Shown here: piece by piece, positions 8,243 through 17,168 of the stretch | How positions within the stretch are numbered: the first letter of the stretch is position 1 | Layout: every line of letters begins with the position of its first letter | DNA from: Virgibacillus indicus | GTDB taxonomy: Bacteria; Bacillota; Bacilli; Bacillales; Amphibacillaceae | NCBI RefSeq assembly: GCF_002266285.1 | Contig: NZ_NPMS01000002.1 | Location: 124,001-188,000, forward strand | Direction of reading: 5' to 3' | DNA length: 64,000 bases | The notes under the pieces: model-generated | Seen by the model: the letters and a program-made list of their open reading frames with translations, nothing else | Databases searched by the model: none | What the model was told of the DNA's origin: nothing | Made by a program: the position numbers and the translations under genes

Positions 8243-8422
8243 TTGTAAATCATCCCTTCGCTTAAAATTTAGATTCTTCGTTATAAAGTCTACTATACTT
8301 CATTACATTTTTACATTTATACAGTGTAAAAATTGCACTCTTTTCATTTGTAAAAAGGTTTTCTATCACTGGAAACAGAATATTACTAGTTAACTAGACA
8401 ATTTTAAAGGGAAGTGTTTTCT

Positions 8423-9076
8423 ATGATCATGTACCGCTTACCATTACTTATCCTTGCAATGAGCTTACTTTATATTTTCATCATTCCCGATGAACCATTG
8501 AGATTTAAGTTATTATTCAAGTTAATTCCCATGGCAATGATAATTTTTTATGCAACCAGACAGCTCCCAAGAAAGAAATCCGCTGCACATCGGCTGATTC
8601 TCATTGGACTGGTCTTCTCTATGATTGGAGACGGTACACTGCATTGGTTTATTATTGGACTGACAGCATTTTTAATGGGACATATCTTTTATTTGGCTGG
8701 TTTTTTAACAAGGTGGAATTTCTCATGGATTCGCTTAATTACGATTTTGCCAATTGCAGGTTATGGACTTTTTATGGCAAGAGAACAAATTGCTGCATTA
8801 AATCAAAATGGAAATGAATCGTTAATTATTCCTGTTCTTGCATATATTACGGTCATATCACTAATGGTCTGGTCTGCGATTATGACAGGAAATAAATGGG
8901 CTATCATGGGGAGTATACTGTTTGTTATTTCCGATTCGATCCTGGCCTGGAATATGTTTATCTCTCCGGTAAATCATTCTGGTGTCTTGATTATGACCAC
9001 TTACTATGGTGCGCAGTTCCTAATTGCACATAGTCTGGATACGATTGTGAAAGACAGCAACAGGATTGTTTGGTGA
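8423..9076 (+). CDS. YhhN/TMEM86 family membrane protein (putative lysoplasmalogenase)
   Basis: A 217-residue polytopic protein with about eight hydrophobic segments. The YhhN pattern is visible in 'GLVFSMIGDGTLHWFIIGLTAFLMGHIFYLAGF' and 'ISDSILAWN', which carry the conserved acidic residues of the active site. Animal members hydrolyse the vinyl-ether bond of lysoplasmalogens; the bacterial substrate is not certain. I chose the ATG at 8423 rather than a GTG at 8414 because the AAAGGGAAG ribosome site is correctly spaced only for the former. The gene is monocistronic and ends at a hairpin shared with the convergent lipoprotein gene. Confidence 0.85.
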   Translation: MIMYRLPLLILAMSLLYIFIIPDEPLRFKLLFKLIPMAMIIFYATRQLPRKKSAAHRLILIGLVFSMIGDGTLHWFIIGLTAFLMGHIFYLAGFLTRWNFSWIRLITILPIAGYGLFMAREQIAALNQNGNESLIIPVLAYITVISLMVWSAIMTGNKWAIMGSILFVISDSILAWNMFISPVNHSGVLIMTTYYGAQFLIAHSLDTIVKDSNRIVW

Positions 9077-9088
9077 TTGTATTAAATT

Positions 9089-9120
9089 AATTGGCCAGGA
9101 GAATCTCCTAACCAATTTTT
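9089..9120. terminator. Bidirectional terminator between yhhN-like and lipoprotein genes
   Basis: AATTGG (9089-9094) pairs with CCAATT (9112-9117), with a further AGGAG/CTCCT stem inside, followed by a T-run. It just overlaps the stop codon of the convergent gene. Confidence 0.7.
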
Positions 9121-10825
9121 AATACAAAATTCCTTCTCTTGTATGTGTCTCAGCTAAAAACGCTGGATCCGGATCAAAATAATCCTCATTATATTGGAAG
9201 TGAAATTCACCATTCTGAACATACCCTGCTCCCCAGGTTGGGTCCATTTCCACCCACTCATCATCAATCTTTGTCTCCACCCAGGCATGCCGCTCGCCTG
9301 CATACCCTTCCACATAATGGGATTCCAAGCCAATTGCCCGGAGTAATGCTGTTGCCAGAAAGGCATAATCCTGACAAATACCTACCCCTGACTCAAGTGT
9401 GGACAAAGCACTGTCACTAATATTGAAAATATCATCCTCGGCTTTCTGTACATCATAAGCCACATGCTTCGCCACAAATTCGAAAATCGCCTTCGCTTTT
9501 TCACGATCACCTTTTAGTCCTGCAGTTATTTCCTTAGCTTTATCAATAATAACTGGATGATCAGATTCAATACCACGTGACGGCAGGAGATCGCGGTTAT
9601 CTGCTATTCCCTCAACCTGATGATTTATTTTTGCTACACCTTTATAATAAAACATCGATTGATCATGCTGCTCTTGTTCTGGGACATTTATCATAACTTC
9701 ATAATCACCGGGGCCAAAACGAAAATATGCAATTCCCTCAAACTGATAATCTGTGACTGGAATGAGATAGCCTGCTTCTAAACCCTCACCCAAATGTTTA
9801 ACTGTAACGATAATATAGTTGATATCTTCAGCTCCAGGAACATTCGGGTCAATTTCCCCGCTTACCGGATATTCCTGCTGATTAAATAGTGACTCTGTTT
9901 GCCAGGCTGGCTCAGAAAGTGACACTCCTCTGTCAATATAGGAGTTATATTTTTCCATCTCTGCAAATACAGCAGCTGTTTGATTATCTGCATAAAAGGA
10001 TGCTGCTTCATAATACAGATCATCTTCTTCATTATAGGTTTGGATACGAATTTCATGGATTCCTTCACCAAAATATAATGGAACTTCGCCGGAAAACTGC
10101 AGATCGTTTACCGGAAATAAAATCTGCCTGTTTTCATTACCCTTTTCTACCTGTACAAGCACCATATCCCCTGAATAATCTTCAGGCACAGCCCCCTCAA
10201 CCTGCACAAATGCCTCAGAGTTTTCGGAAACTGCCTCTGGGCTTGGGCTAACCAGTTCGATATTATTCTTCGCTCCATAGGATGTATATTCAATACCACG
10301 TTGTATTCCCTGATCCTGATTCGTAACATCAAATACTGCTGCCTCATAATACTTCTCTGTTTCGCCAGATTTATTGCTTGGAACACGAATACTGACCTGA
10401 TAATCTCCTTCGCCTTGATGCAAAACGATTTCCTCGGAGAATTTACTATCTTCCAGCTGTATGTAATAATTGAACTCCTTTTTCGGAAAACGCTCAATCG
10501 GCTCAGCCGGGGTTACCACAATCCAAATCAGGTTTTCATTTAGCTTTTCGGTCTGCTCCACGTTTCCTTGAATTTCAACAGTAGTATTTGCTTCTAATGC
10601 AGCTGTGGCTGGTGCTGTTAAAGAAAAACCGATTTCCTCGGCATACGGGCTTAGTGGAATTTCCGGTTTTTCCATTTCCTGCGGCCCCTCGGCTTCCACT
10701 TCATTCTGCTGTTTCTCATTACTCTCTTCAGCAGGTGGCCCCTTAGTTTCCTCATTAGAACAGCCTGTAATTCCAAATAAAATTATCATAAAAAATATTG
10801 AAATAAACGTGTTAACTTTATTCAT
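9119..10825 (-). CDS. Transglutaminase-like lipoprotein with repeated beta domains
   Basis: This 568-residue protein begins with a lipoprotein signal peptide ending in the lipobox 'ITGC'. An acidic, low-complexity linker follows (about residues 24-60). Then come three related beta-rich repeats, each with a 'VTPAEPI / VQVEKG / VTVKHLGEG' strand and a 'GEGDYQVSIRVP / GEGIHEIRIQTY / GPGDYEVMINVP' strand. The last 150 residues form a transglutaminase-like core with the triad Cys in 'GVGICQDYA', His in 'ERHAWVE' and Asp in 'MDPTWGAG'. It is probably anchored outside the membrane and acts on the cell wall or on proteins; the reaction could be a protease or a crosslinking reaction. The start follows a GGGGGAAT site. 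Confidence 0.88.
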   Translation of the reverse strand: MNKVNTFISIFFMIILFGITGCSNEETKGPPAEESNEKQQNEVEAEGPQEMEKPEIPLSPYAEEIGFSLTAPATAALEANTTVEIQGNVEQTEKLNENLIWIVVTPAEPIERFPKKEFNYYIQLEDSKFSEEIVLHQGEGDYQVSIRVPSNKSGETEKYYEAAVFDVTNQDQGIQRGIEYTSYGAKNNIELVSPSPEAVSENSEAFVQVEGAVPEDYSGDMVLVQVEKGNENRQILFPVNDLQFSGEVPLYFGEGIHEIRIQTYNEEDDLYYEAASFYADNQTAAVFAEMEKYNSYIDRGVSLSEPAWQTESLFNQQEYPVSGEIDPNVPGAEDINYIIVTVKHLGEGLEAGYLIPVTDYQFEGIAYFRFGPGDYEVMINVPEQEQHDQSMFYYKGVAKINHQVEGIADNRDLLPSRGIESDHPVIIDKAKEITAGLKGDREKAKAIFEFVAKHVAYDVQKAEDDIFNISDSALSTLESGVGICQDYAFLATALLRAIGLESHYVEGYAGERHAWVETKIDDEWVEMDPTWGAGYVQNGEFHFQYNEDYFDPDPAFLAETHTREGILY

Positions 10826-11059
10826 TCTATTCCCCCGTTCGCTTTCAATTATCTATCCTTATCATACTACGAAATCAAACGTAATAAAAAAGTATTTTTC
10901 ACGCCCTGTTCTCTATCATTAGAGATTGCAAAATTATCTGAAAGTGATAAACTATCAAAGTGTAAGTAATCATCACTAAGGAGGATTTTTGTGGGTATAC
11001 TAAACCTGTAATCAGAAGCATAACTTTGGAAAAAATTAAATCCTAAGGAGTGCTTTTAC

Positions 11060-11821
11060 TTGGAATGGCTCAATGACTTTTACAGTAAACAATTACAATG
11101 GTCGATGAAATATACAAATTTTAATATGGAAGATCTGATGGAAGAGCTGGCAGACAAAATGGAATCATTCAGTGACTTCCCTCCAAAAAAAATACTTGAA
11201 CTCGGTGGCGGAAATGGTCAATTTTCGGTAACTGCTGCTAAAAGAGGATATGATGTTACCATGATTGAATTAACCTCAGTTGCTGTGGAACTCACAAATA
11301 AACTTGCTGAAAAATATAAAATTGGCAGCAATTTGCGGGTTATCCAAGGTGATTTCTATGAGGTTGAGCTGCAGGATCGATTTGATGTTATTTGCTACTG
11401 GGATGGCTTTGGAATTGGATCAGATTCTGATCAGCAAAAATTATTAGAGCGTATAGATGATTGGCTGGCACCAAATGGAACAGTATTAATGGATATTTAT
11501 ACACCATGGTTCTGGCATAAGGTGGCAGGACAGAAGAAACAATTCAACAAAATTCATACAAAATATGATTTTGATGCAGATGCATGCAGGATGATTGATA
11601 CCTGGTGGATTAAGGACGACAAGGAAGCAAAAATCACCCAGTCCTTAAGATGCTATTCACCCGCTGACCTGAGACTATTGCTGAAAGGTACAGGACTAGA
11701 TTTAGTTCACTGTGAACCCGGTGGTGCAATGGACTACGATAAATGGCAATACAAGGAACAGGTGCCTTTAAATGAAGCAATGACTTATCTTGCGAAATTG
11801 AAGGAGATTTCTGACAACTAA
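11060..11821 (+). CDS. Class I SAM-dependent methyltransferase
   Basis: A 253-residue cytoplasmic protein with motif I 'ILELGGGNGQFSVTAAKRGYDVTMIEL' (about residues 45-71), motif II 'VIQGDFYEVEL' and motif IV 'FDVICYWDGFGIG'. It uses a TTG start with an AAGGAG site 9 nt upstream; no closer ATG gives the full N terminus. The Trp-rich middle ('YTPWFWHKVAG', 'DTWWIKDD') suggests a small aromatic or hydrophobic substrate, but I cannot name it. It is single, between divergent and unrelated genes, and ends at a strong terminator. Confidence 0.82.
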   Translation: MEWLNDFYSKQLQWSMKYTNFNMEDLMEELADKMESFSDFPPKKILELGGGNGQFSVTAAKRGYDVTMIELTSVAVELTNKLAEKYKIGSNLRVIQGDFYEVELQDRFDVICYWDGFGIGSDSDQQKLLERIDDWLAPNGTVLMDIYTPWFWHKVAGQKKQFNKIHTKYDFDADACRMIDTWWIKDDKEAKITQSLRCYSPADLRLLLKGTGLDLVHCEPGGAMDYDKWQYKEQVPLNEAMTYLAKLKEISDN

Positions 11822-11834
11822 TGCAACAGAAAAC

Positions 11835-11880
11835 AGCTGCCTCATTAGGGTTTTCCCTTAACTGATAGGCAGCTTTTTTG
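11835..11880 (+). terminator. Terminator of the methyltransferase gene
   Basis: AGCTGCCT (11835-11842) pairs with AGGCAGCT (11867-11874), with an inner AGGG/CCCT stem, followed by six Ts. Confidence 0.85.
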
Positions 11881-11946
11881 TTGTATCATAAATTACCCAT
11901 CTCTGGACAAAATACATATGAATCTTTTTAAAGGAGGATATAAGAA

Positions 11947-12099
11947 ATGTCCGAGCAGAATAAAAATCGCAATAAAGATAAAGGCAGACAGAATAACCGG
12001 AACAAATTCAACAAACAGCGGGAAGATGTGGAGTTTGCCGAAGAAAGTGAATTCCTTAATTTGGACAATAGAAAAAATAAGAGAAAGCGCGAAGAATAA
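11947..12099 (+). CDS. Small charged protein, 50 residues, function unknown
   Basis: An ATG at 11947 with an ideal AAAGGAGG site 8 nt upstream opens a 50-codon frame. The product is very hydrophilic: a Lys/Arg/Asn-rich start ('MSEQNKNRNKDKGRQNNRNK'), a central 'EDVEFAEESEF' and a basic tail. The central acidic piece recalls the short YfhD-type proteins of Bacillus, but the match is weak. It lies 12 nt upstream of another tiny gene and the two look co-transcribed. The long opposite-strand frame across this pair lacks a ribosome site and was not accepted. Confidence 0.6.
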   Translation: MSEQNKNRNKDKGRQNNRNKFNKQREDVEFAEESEFLNLDNRKNKRKREE

Positions 12100-12111
12100 A
12101 GGAGTGTAACC

Positions 12112-12228
12112 ATGGACACAAATGATTTTGTAAAGAAATTTAATGAAACCAAGAAAAAGGATCATCAGAACAAAAAACGGCAGGGACATGATGATCCCTC
12201 TAAAAAATTACCAAATAAACGACATTAA
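12112..12228 (+). CDS. DUF4023-like peptide, 38 residues
   Basis: The frame begins with ATG behind AAAGGAGTG, 12 nt after the preceding small gene. The peptide, 'MDTNDFVKKFNETKKKDH...' and ending 'DDPSKKLPNKRH', resembles DUF4023 proteins, which share the '.LPN..H' end. The function of that family is unknown. The pair ends at a strong terminator shared with the convergent reductase gene. Confidence 0.6.
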   Translation: MDTNDFVKKFNETKKKDHQNKKRQGHDDPSKKLPNKRH

Positions 12229-12321
12229 CAATCCACCAGCCCAGTAGGAAAGCTGACACTTAATGCAGCCTATCTATCATCGGGGATTAACATCTGCCTT
12301 CTTTTTACTTTACCTATTGAA

Positions 12322-12361
12322 AATGCCGGGGACCTTTTTTTAGGTCTCCCGGCATTTTTGA
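12322..12361. terminator. Strong bidirectional terminator
   Basis: A stem of about 16 bp (AAAATGCCGGGGACCT opposite its complement) with a short T loop, flanked by A and T runs on the two sides. It serves the small genes and the convergent FMN reductase. Confidence 0.88.
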
Positions 12362-12365
12362 TACT

Positions 12366-13001
12366 TTATGCAGTTACAGGCTCTTTTCTTAGTGCTTTAA
12401 ATGCCGCACTCCAAGTAATTACCTGATCAAGCATACCATTAGCATTTGCTGCATGATAGTCAGCAGGTTTGAATTCGCTCATGTTTACAAAGTCAGTCAT
12501 CAGCGAGAATGTTACTGCTGTTTGTACGTCTGCAACCTGAAGCTCACCAAAGATTAAACGCAGATTTTCATGTGCACGTGCGCCACCTAAGCTGCCATAA
12601 CCTACAAGGCCCGCTGCTTTATTAGCCACTTCTGGTTTCAAATAGTCAAGCGCATTTTTAAGTGCTCCACCCACTGCATGATTATATTCTGGTGCTACAA
12701 AAATATAGCCATCGAATGATGCCATTTTTTCTGACCATGCTTGGATTGCTGCTTCTGCTTCCTTTTGTTCTGCTTCCGGTAAAGTTTCACCAAGCAATGG
12801 AAGTTTATAGTCAGCAAGATCGACAATTTCATAATCTGCATTATCATTGCGTTTTACTGCAAAATCAAACATCCAATCAGTAACTGCTTCTGCATTACGT
12901 CCCTGACGTACACTTCCTAAAATAATACCTATTTTCAAGTTTGACATGTTCTCTTCCTCCGTTTTGGGTGATCTTCCAAATAATTTATCTAAAAAGCCCA
13001 T
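12366..13001 (-). CDS. NADPH-dependent FMN reductase, second copy of a tandem pair
   Basis: A flavodoxin-like NAD(P)H-dependent FMN or azo-compound reductase of 211 residues. It has 'GIILGSVRQGRNAEAV' (FMN phosphate loop) and 'FVAPEYNHAVGGALKNALDYL' (flavin-binding loop). Two starts look usable: the ATG at 13001 (AGAGGTG site) adds an 18-residue tail 'MGFLDKLFGRSPKTEEEN', while the ATG at 12947 has a better GGAGGAA site and matches the start of the paralog. I give the longer form. The gene lies 33 nt after its near-identical neighbour, so both probably form one transcript. It may protect against quinones or azo compounds; the substrate is not known. Confidence 0.85.
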   Translation of the reverse strand: MGFLDKLFGRSPKTEEENMSNLKIGIILGSVRQGRNAEAVTDWMFDFAVKRNDNADYEIVDLADYKLPLLGETLPEAEQKEAEAAIQAWSEKMASFDGYIFVAPEYNHAVGGALKNALDYLKPEVANKAAGLVGYGSLGGARAHENLRLIFGELQVADVQTAVTFSLMTDFVNMSEFKPADYHAANANGMLDQVITWSAAFKALRKEPVTA

Positions 13002-13034
13002 TTATGACACCTCTTAATTTTTTCTTTATTCTTT

Positions 13035-13619
13035 TTATGCAGTAACTGAACTATTTTCTCTTACTGTTTTTAATACACCACTCCAAGCTTTTACCTGATC
13101 AAGCATGGTGTTTGCATTTGCTGCATGGTAATCAGCTGGTTTGAACTCACTCATATTTTCAAAGTCAGTCATCAGTGAGAATGTTACCGCTGTTTGTACA
13201 TCGGCAACTTGAAGTTCACCAAAGATAAGTCGCAGATTTTCATGTGCACGTGTACCGCCTAAGCTGCCATAACCCACAAGCCCTGCTGCTTTATTAGCCA
13301 CTTCTGGTTTCAAGTAATCAAGCGCATTTTTAAGTGCCCCACCCACTGAATGATTATACTCTGGCGCAACAAAAACGTAGCCATCGAATGATGTCATTTT
13401 TTCTGACCATGCTTTGATTGCAGCTTCAGATTCAGCTTGAATTACTTCTGGAACTTGTGCACCTAATAATGGAAGCTGATAATCTGCAAGATCGACGATT
13501 TCATAGTCAACACCATCATTGCGTTTCACAGCAAAATCATACATCCAGTTAGTAACTGCTTCTGCATTACGTCCTTGACGCACACTTCCTAAAATAATAC
13601 CTACTTTTAAATTTGCCAT
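13035..13619 (-). CDS. NADPH-dependent FMN reductase, first copy of a tandem pair
   Basis: A 194-residue paralog of the following gene with the same FMN-binding loop 'GIILGSVRQGRNAEAV' and 'EYNHSVGGALKNALDYLKPEVANKAAGLVGYGSLGG'. Differences cluster around residues 55-75 and at the C terminus. The start at 13619 has a GGAGG site 8 nt ahead; an in-frame ATG at 13658 has none. As the promoter-proximal copy it probably leads a two-gene transcript. The tandem arrangement and the very high identity point to a recent duplication, or to gene conversion. Confidence 0.88.
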   Translation of the reverse strand: MANLKVGIILGSVRQGRNAEAVTNWMYDFAVKRNDGVDYEIVDLADYQLPLLGAQVPEVIQAESEAAIKAWSEKMTSFDGYVFVAPEYNHSVGGALKNALDYLKPEVANKAAGLVGYGSLGGTRAHENLRLIFGELQVADVQTAVTFSLMTDFENMSEFKPADYHAANANTMLDQVKAWSGVLKTVRENSSVTA

Positions 13620-13879
13620 TCTAATTCCTCCAAGATGTTTTATTTGATTTGAATTCATTTATGTTTAATTCATTATTTCCGAATCCAGTATTTATAGTAA
13701 CACCTTTCTAAAGTTTATGCAATATAATTTAGTTGTTTTTCATAATAAAGTTACATTTAGTAATCGACACAGGCATACCTTAGATGGCAACATTCAAAAA
13801 TAATCGCTTTCATTTCTATTTCCATACCCTTATAATTAAATTATTGCAGAAAAAATACATGATAAATGGAGCAGCATCA

Positions 13880-14722
13880 ATGACTCAGTTTAAAGTAAAA
13901 AAAACATTAAATAACAATGTGTTGATTGCAAGTGATTTTCACGGTGAAGAAATTATCCTTATCGGAAAAGGAATTGGCTTTAACAAAAAGAAAGATGATC
14001 TGATTGAAGAAGATTCCGTTGAAAAGCTATTTGTTTTGCGTAATGAAGCAGATCAGGAATACTATAAAAATCTTCTTCCTAATATAGATGAGAAGACATT
14101 GAATGCAATTATCGATTCTTTGGATATAATTAGCCGAAAGTCGAATGTGCTTATAACGGAACAGGTCCATGTTGCATTAACAGATCATATTCTGTTTGCA
14201 ATTAATCGACTGATGAAAGGGATGGCAATCAGGAATCCTTTTTTGACGGAAACCAAAGTACTTTACCCCTTTGAATATGAAGTTGCTGCAGAGGTTGTAG
14301 ATTTTATTAACCAGTCTATGGCTATTAATCTTCCTGAAGGGGAAATTGGTTTTATTGCATTGCATGTACATGGAGCGATTACCAATCAGGATGTTTCGGA
14401 TATTAATAAATACTCTCAATTAGTAACAAAACTAATCAGTATGATTGAAGATCAATTCAGGCTGACAATCGACCGTAACAGCATTGACTATATCCGGCTT
14501 GTCAGGCATATTCGATATACGATTGAAAGGGTCATCAACGAAGAAAAAATAGAAGAACCAGAAAAAATTGCAGCATTGTTGAAAAATGAATATCCCACGT
14601 GCTATAATCTTTCATGGAAACTCATTAAAATAATGCAGCAAACCTTAAAGAAACCTGTGTATGATGCTGAAGCTGTGTATCTGACGATGCATCTCCAGCG
14701 ATTGACTAATAAATACGAATAA
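13880..14722 (+). CDS. glcT: GlcT, PTS-controlled transcription antiterminator of ptsG
   Basis: A 280-residue BglG/SacY-type antiterminator. Residues 1-60 are the RNA-binding CAT domain ('FKVKKTLNNNVLIASDFHGEEIILIGKGIGFNKK'). Two PRD domains follow with conserved His residues in 'EQVHVALTDH', 'GFIALHVHGAI' and 'LVRHIRYTIERV', which are phosphorylated by the PTS. When glucose is present it binds the RNA target upstream of ptsG and stops termination. The ATG at 13880 has a GGAG site 8 nt ahead; in-frame starts further up (13784, 13859) lack one. Its position directly before ptsG matches B. subtilis. Confidence 0.92.
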   Translation: MTQFKVKKTLNNNVLIASDFHGEEIILIGKGIGFNKKKDDLIEEDSVEKLFVLRNEADQEYYKNLLPNIDEKTLNAIIDSLDIISRKSNVLITEQVHVALTDHILFAINRLMKGMAIRNPFLTETKVLYPFEYEVAAEVVDFINQSMAINLPEGEIGFIALHVHGAITNQDVSDINKYSQLVTKLISMIEDQFRLTIDRNSIDYIRLVRHIRYTIERVINEEKIEEPEKIAALLKNEYPTCYNLSWKLIKIMQQTLKKPVYDAEAVYLTMHLQRLTNKYE

Positions 14723-14730
14723 TCATTTTA

Positions 14731-14842
14731 ACGTGTAACTGATTCGATCAGGCATGAGTAAATAATGATAATGAAAAAATGATAGATAGGGAAAGATATC
14801 CCTGTCTTGAGTTCATTATTATTTTTACTCATGCCTTTTTTG
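14731..14842 (+). promoter_or_regulatory. ptsG leader: GlcT antiterminator target and terminator
   Basis: The segment at 14731-14758 (ACGTGTAACTGATTCGATCA then GGCATGAG) resembles the RAT bound by GlcT in B. subtilis and overlaps the left arm of a terminator. That terminator is a long stem, GGCATGAGTAAATAATGA near 14751 with its complement ending at 14834, followed by a T-run. Confidence 0.88.
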
Positions 14843-14907
14843 TTTTCGCTAGAACATAGAAAAGCTGCTTATATAAAAGTTTCAAAGAAAATTATGGAGG
14901 TTTAAAC

Positions 14908-16962
14908 ATGTTTAAAAAGGCTTTTGGTACGTTACAAAAAATTGGTAAAGCATTAATGCTTCCAGTTGCACTCCTGCCAGCAGCAGGGCTTTTATTAGGT
15001 CTTGGAAATGCTGCTCAACAGGAAACCATGCTTCAGTATCTTCCCTTTCTGAGCGCTGACTGGATTCAGCTGACCGCAACCGTCATGGAAGATGCTGGCG
15101 GAGTCATATTTGATAACCTTGCGCTTCTGTTTGCAATTGGTGTCGCTATTGGACTAGCCAGTGACGGGGCAGCAGGACTTGCTGCAATTGTAGGTTATCT
15201 AGTGTTGAACCAGGTAATGAGCTCATTTGTTGGAGTTACACCTGAAACACTTGAGTCTGACCCGGGATTTGCTTCTGTATTAGGTATTCCAACATTGCAG
15301 ACAGGGGTATTTGGTGGTTTGATTGTTGGTTTAATTGCAGCGTTTTGTTACAACCGATTTCATGATATTGAAATGCCATCATTTCTTGGATTCTTTGCAG
15401 GAAAACGTTTTGTTCCAATTGTAACTGCAGCAGCTTCCTTTGTAATGGGGCTGATCCTGATATTTGTCTGGCCGCCAGTGCAGGAAGCAATGAATAGCGC
15501 ATCCTATTGGCTGATTGAAGAAGGAACCTATCTAGCCGTGTTCTTCTTTGGATTTATTAAACGATTACTAATACCATTTGGACTGCATCATATTTTCCAT
15601 GCACCTTTCTGGTATGAGTTTGGTACGTATACATCAGCTGCGGGCGATCTTGTCCGTGGTGATATGACAATATTTTTTGCACAATTAAAAGATGGTGTTG
15701 AAATTACAGCAGGTAACTTTATGGCCGGGGAATTCCCAATCATGATGTTTGGACTTCCGGCAGCAGCCTTGGCAATGTACCACACTGCACGCCCGGAAAA
15801 GAAAAAGCTGGTTGCAGGCCTGCTTGGTTCTGCTGCATTAACATCATTCCTGACCGGGATTACAGAACCACTTGAGTTCTTATTTATGTTTATCTCACCA
15901 GTACTATTTTTCATTCATGCCGTGCTAGATGGACTGTCTTTTGTATTAATGACATTTTTAAGTGTAAACGTCGGCTACACATTTTCAGGTGGAGCAATTG
16001 ACTTTTTCTTATTCGGAATACTGCCAGGCAGGGAGCCTTGGTGGATAACCATTCCACTGGGGCTTGGATTTGCCGTAATTTATTACATCATTTTCAGATT
16101 CTTTATTAAAAAGTTCAATTTAATGACGCCAGGACGTGAAGAAATAAACGATGAAGAAACAGAATCGAAAGGTGAAGCAGGAGACCTGCCTTATAATGTA
16201 TTAGAGGCGATGGGCGGACAGGAAAATATTGCTCATTTAGATGCTTGTATCACTCGTCTGCGTGTATCCGTTAACGATGTTAAAAATGTTGACAAAGAAG
16301 GATTGAAGAAAATTGGTGCTGCAGGAGTGCTTGAAGTTGGTAATAATATTCAGGCCATCTTCGGACCGCGTTCAGAAACAATCAAAGGTCAGATGCAGGA
16401 CATAATATCCGGCAGGAGACCTCGTGTTGTTGAAACAAACCAAGAAGCAGAAATTCAGCAGCAAATTGAAGAAGTGAATCCAGAAGCGCTTCAGAATGAA
16501 GTCCCGGATGAACAGATATTCTCCCCAATCAAAGGAGAGATCGTTTCGATTACAGAAGTTCCGGATCAGGTATTTTCCGAAAGAATGATGGGCGATGGTT
16601 TTGCGATTATCCCTGAAGATGGATTAATTACGTCACCAGTGAATGGAAAAATCATCAATGTATTCCCAACAAAACACGCTCTAGGCATTCAATCCGAAAG
16701 CGGCAGGGAAATACTAATCCATGTTGGTCTTGATACGGTAAATCTGAAAGGCGAAGGATTTGAAACACTTATCAATGAAGGAGACAACGTAGAAGCAGGT
16801 CAGCCTTTACTAAAAGCAGATCTTGATTATATAGGAAAGCATGCTAAATCCATCATTACACCAATTGTCTTCACTAATTTAAAAGATGGTGAAAAAATTG
16901 GGTTAAAGAAACAGGGTATAGTAGATCAGGGCGAAAAAGATATTGTTGTGATTGAGAAGTAA
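14908..16962 (+). CDS. ptsG: PTS glucose-specific transporter, EIICBA
   Basis: A 684-residue glucose permease of the phosphotransferase system, with three domains in order. EIIC (residues about 1-400) has roughly ten membrane segments and '[15 protein letters not shown]' and '[12 protein letters not shown]'. EIIB has its phosphocysteine at Cys447 in '[10 protein letters not shown]'. EIIA has its phosphohistidine at His605 in '[10 protein letters not shown]'. It imports glucose while phosphorylating it to glucose-6-phosphate. Expression should depend on GlcT through the leader. ptsH and ptsI do not follow; a terminator and unrelated genes come next, unlike B. subtilis where ptsGHI are together. 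The start has a GGAGG site. Confidence 0.94.
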   Translation: MFKKAFGTLQKIGKALMLPVALLPAAGLLLGLGNAAQQETMLQYLPFLSADWIQLTATVMEDAGGVIFDNLALLFAIGVAIGLASDGAAGLAAIVGYLVLNQVMSSFVGVTPETLESDPGFASVLGIPTLQTGVFGGLIVGLIAAFCYNRFHDIEMPSFLGFFAGKRFVPIVTAAASFVMGLILIFVWPPVQEAMNSASYWLIEEGTYLAVFFFGFIKRLLIPFGLHHIFHAPFWYEFGTYTSAAGDLVRGDMTIFFAQLKDGVEITAGNFMAGEFPIMMFGLPAAALAMYHTARPEKKKLVAGLLGSAALTSFLTGITEPLEFLFMFISPVLFFIHAVLDGLSFVLMTFLSVNVGYTFSGGAIDFFLFGILPGREPWWITIPLGLGFAVIYYIIFRFFIKKFNLMTPGREEINDEETESKGEAGDLPYNVLEAMGGQENIAHLDACITRLRVSVNDVKNVDKEGLKKIGAAGVLEVGNNIQAIFGPRSETIKGQMQDIISGRRPRVVETNQEAEIQQQIEEVNPEALQNEVPDEQIFSPIKGEIVSITEVPDQVFSERMMGDGFAIIPEDGLITSPVNGKIINVFPTKHALGIQSESGREILIHVGLDTVNLKGEGFETLINEGDNVEAGQPLLKADLDYIGKHAKSIITPIVFTNLKDGEKIGLKKQGIVDQGEKDIVVIEK

Positions 16963-16967
16963 GATTA

Positions 16968-17006
16968 ATCCCCCATTGGCTTAAGTGCCTTTGGGGGATC
17001 TTTCTT
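16968..17006 (+). terminator. Terminator of ptsG
   Basis: ATCCCCCA (16968-16975) pairs with TGGGGGAT (16992-16999), followed by CTTTCTT. This closes the ptsG transcript. Confidence 0.8.
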
Positions 17007-17108
17007 ATTCAAAAATCTTTATTAAAAATTTACTTAAACTTACCACCCAGTTAATAAATATTTAGTAGTCTTAAATTGAGAATAGCTTTACAATCAAGGA
17101 GGTGCGTT

Positions 17109-17168
17109 ATGCGGTTTCTTGTAAAAGTAGGTGTCTGTCTCTTTGCCGTTATGCTTTATTTGTTTTAA
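17109..17168 (+). CDS. Possible 19-residue membrane peptide
   Basis: An ATG at 17109, preceded by an ideal AAGGAGGTG site with 6-nt spacing, opens a 19-codon frame: 'MRFLVKVGVCLFAVMLYLF', then TAA. The product would be one short hydrophobic helix with two positive charges at its start. It lies alone in the 350-nt gap after the ptsG terminator. The ribosome site is better than those of many real genes here, which is the main argument that it is translated. Function is unknown; it could also be a leader peptide. A longer frame starting at the GTG at 17102 is spaced too close to the same ribosome site. Confidence 0.4.
   Translation: MRFLVKVGVCLFAVMLYLF

Noticed and set aside
9889..10251. A 120-codon plus-strand frame opposite the lipoprotein gene
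   Set aside because: It is antisense to a recognised protein with repeats, lacks a ribosome site, and has no recognisable motif.
10991..11014. A 6-codon ORF (GTG, strong AAGGAGGA site) before the methyltransferase gene
   Set aside because: It is too short to test; it may be an accidental ribosome site, and I saw no attenuator structure around it.
11893..12189. A 98-codon minus-strand frame that would encode a hydrophobic protein
   Set aside because: It is the reverse of two small plus-strand genes with strong ribosome sites; Lys/Asn-rich genes read as hydrophobic on the other strand.
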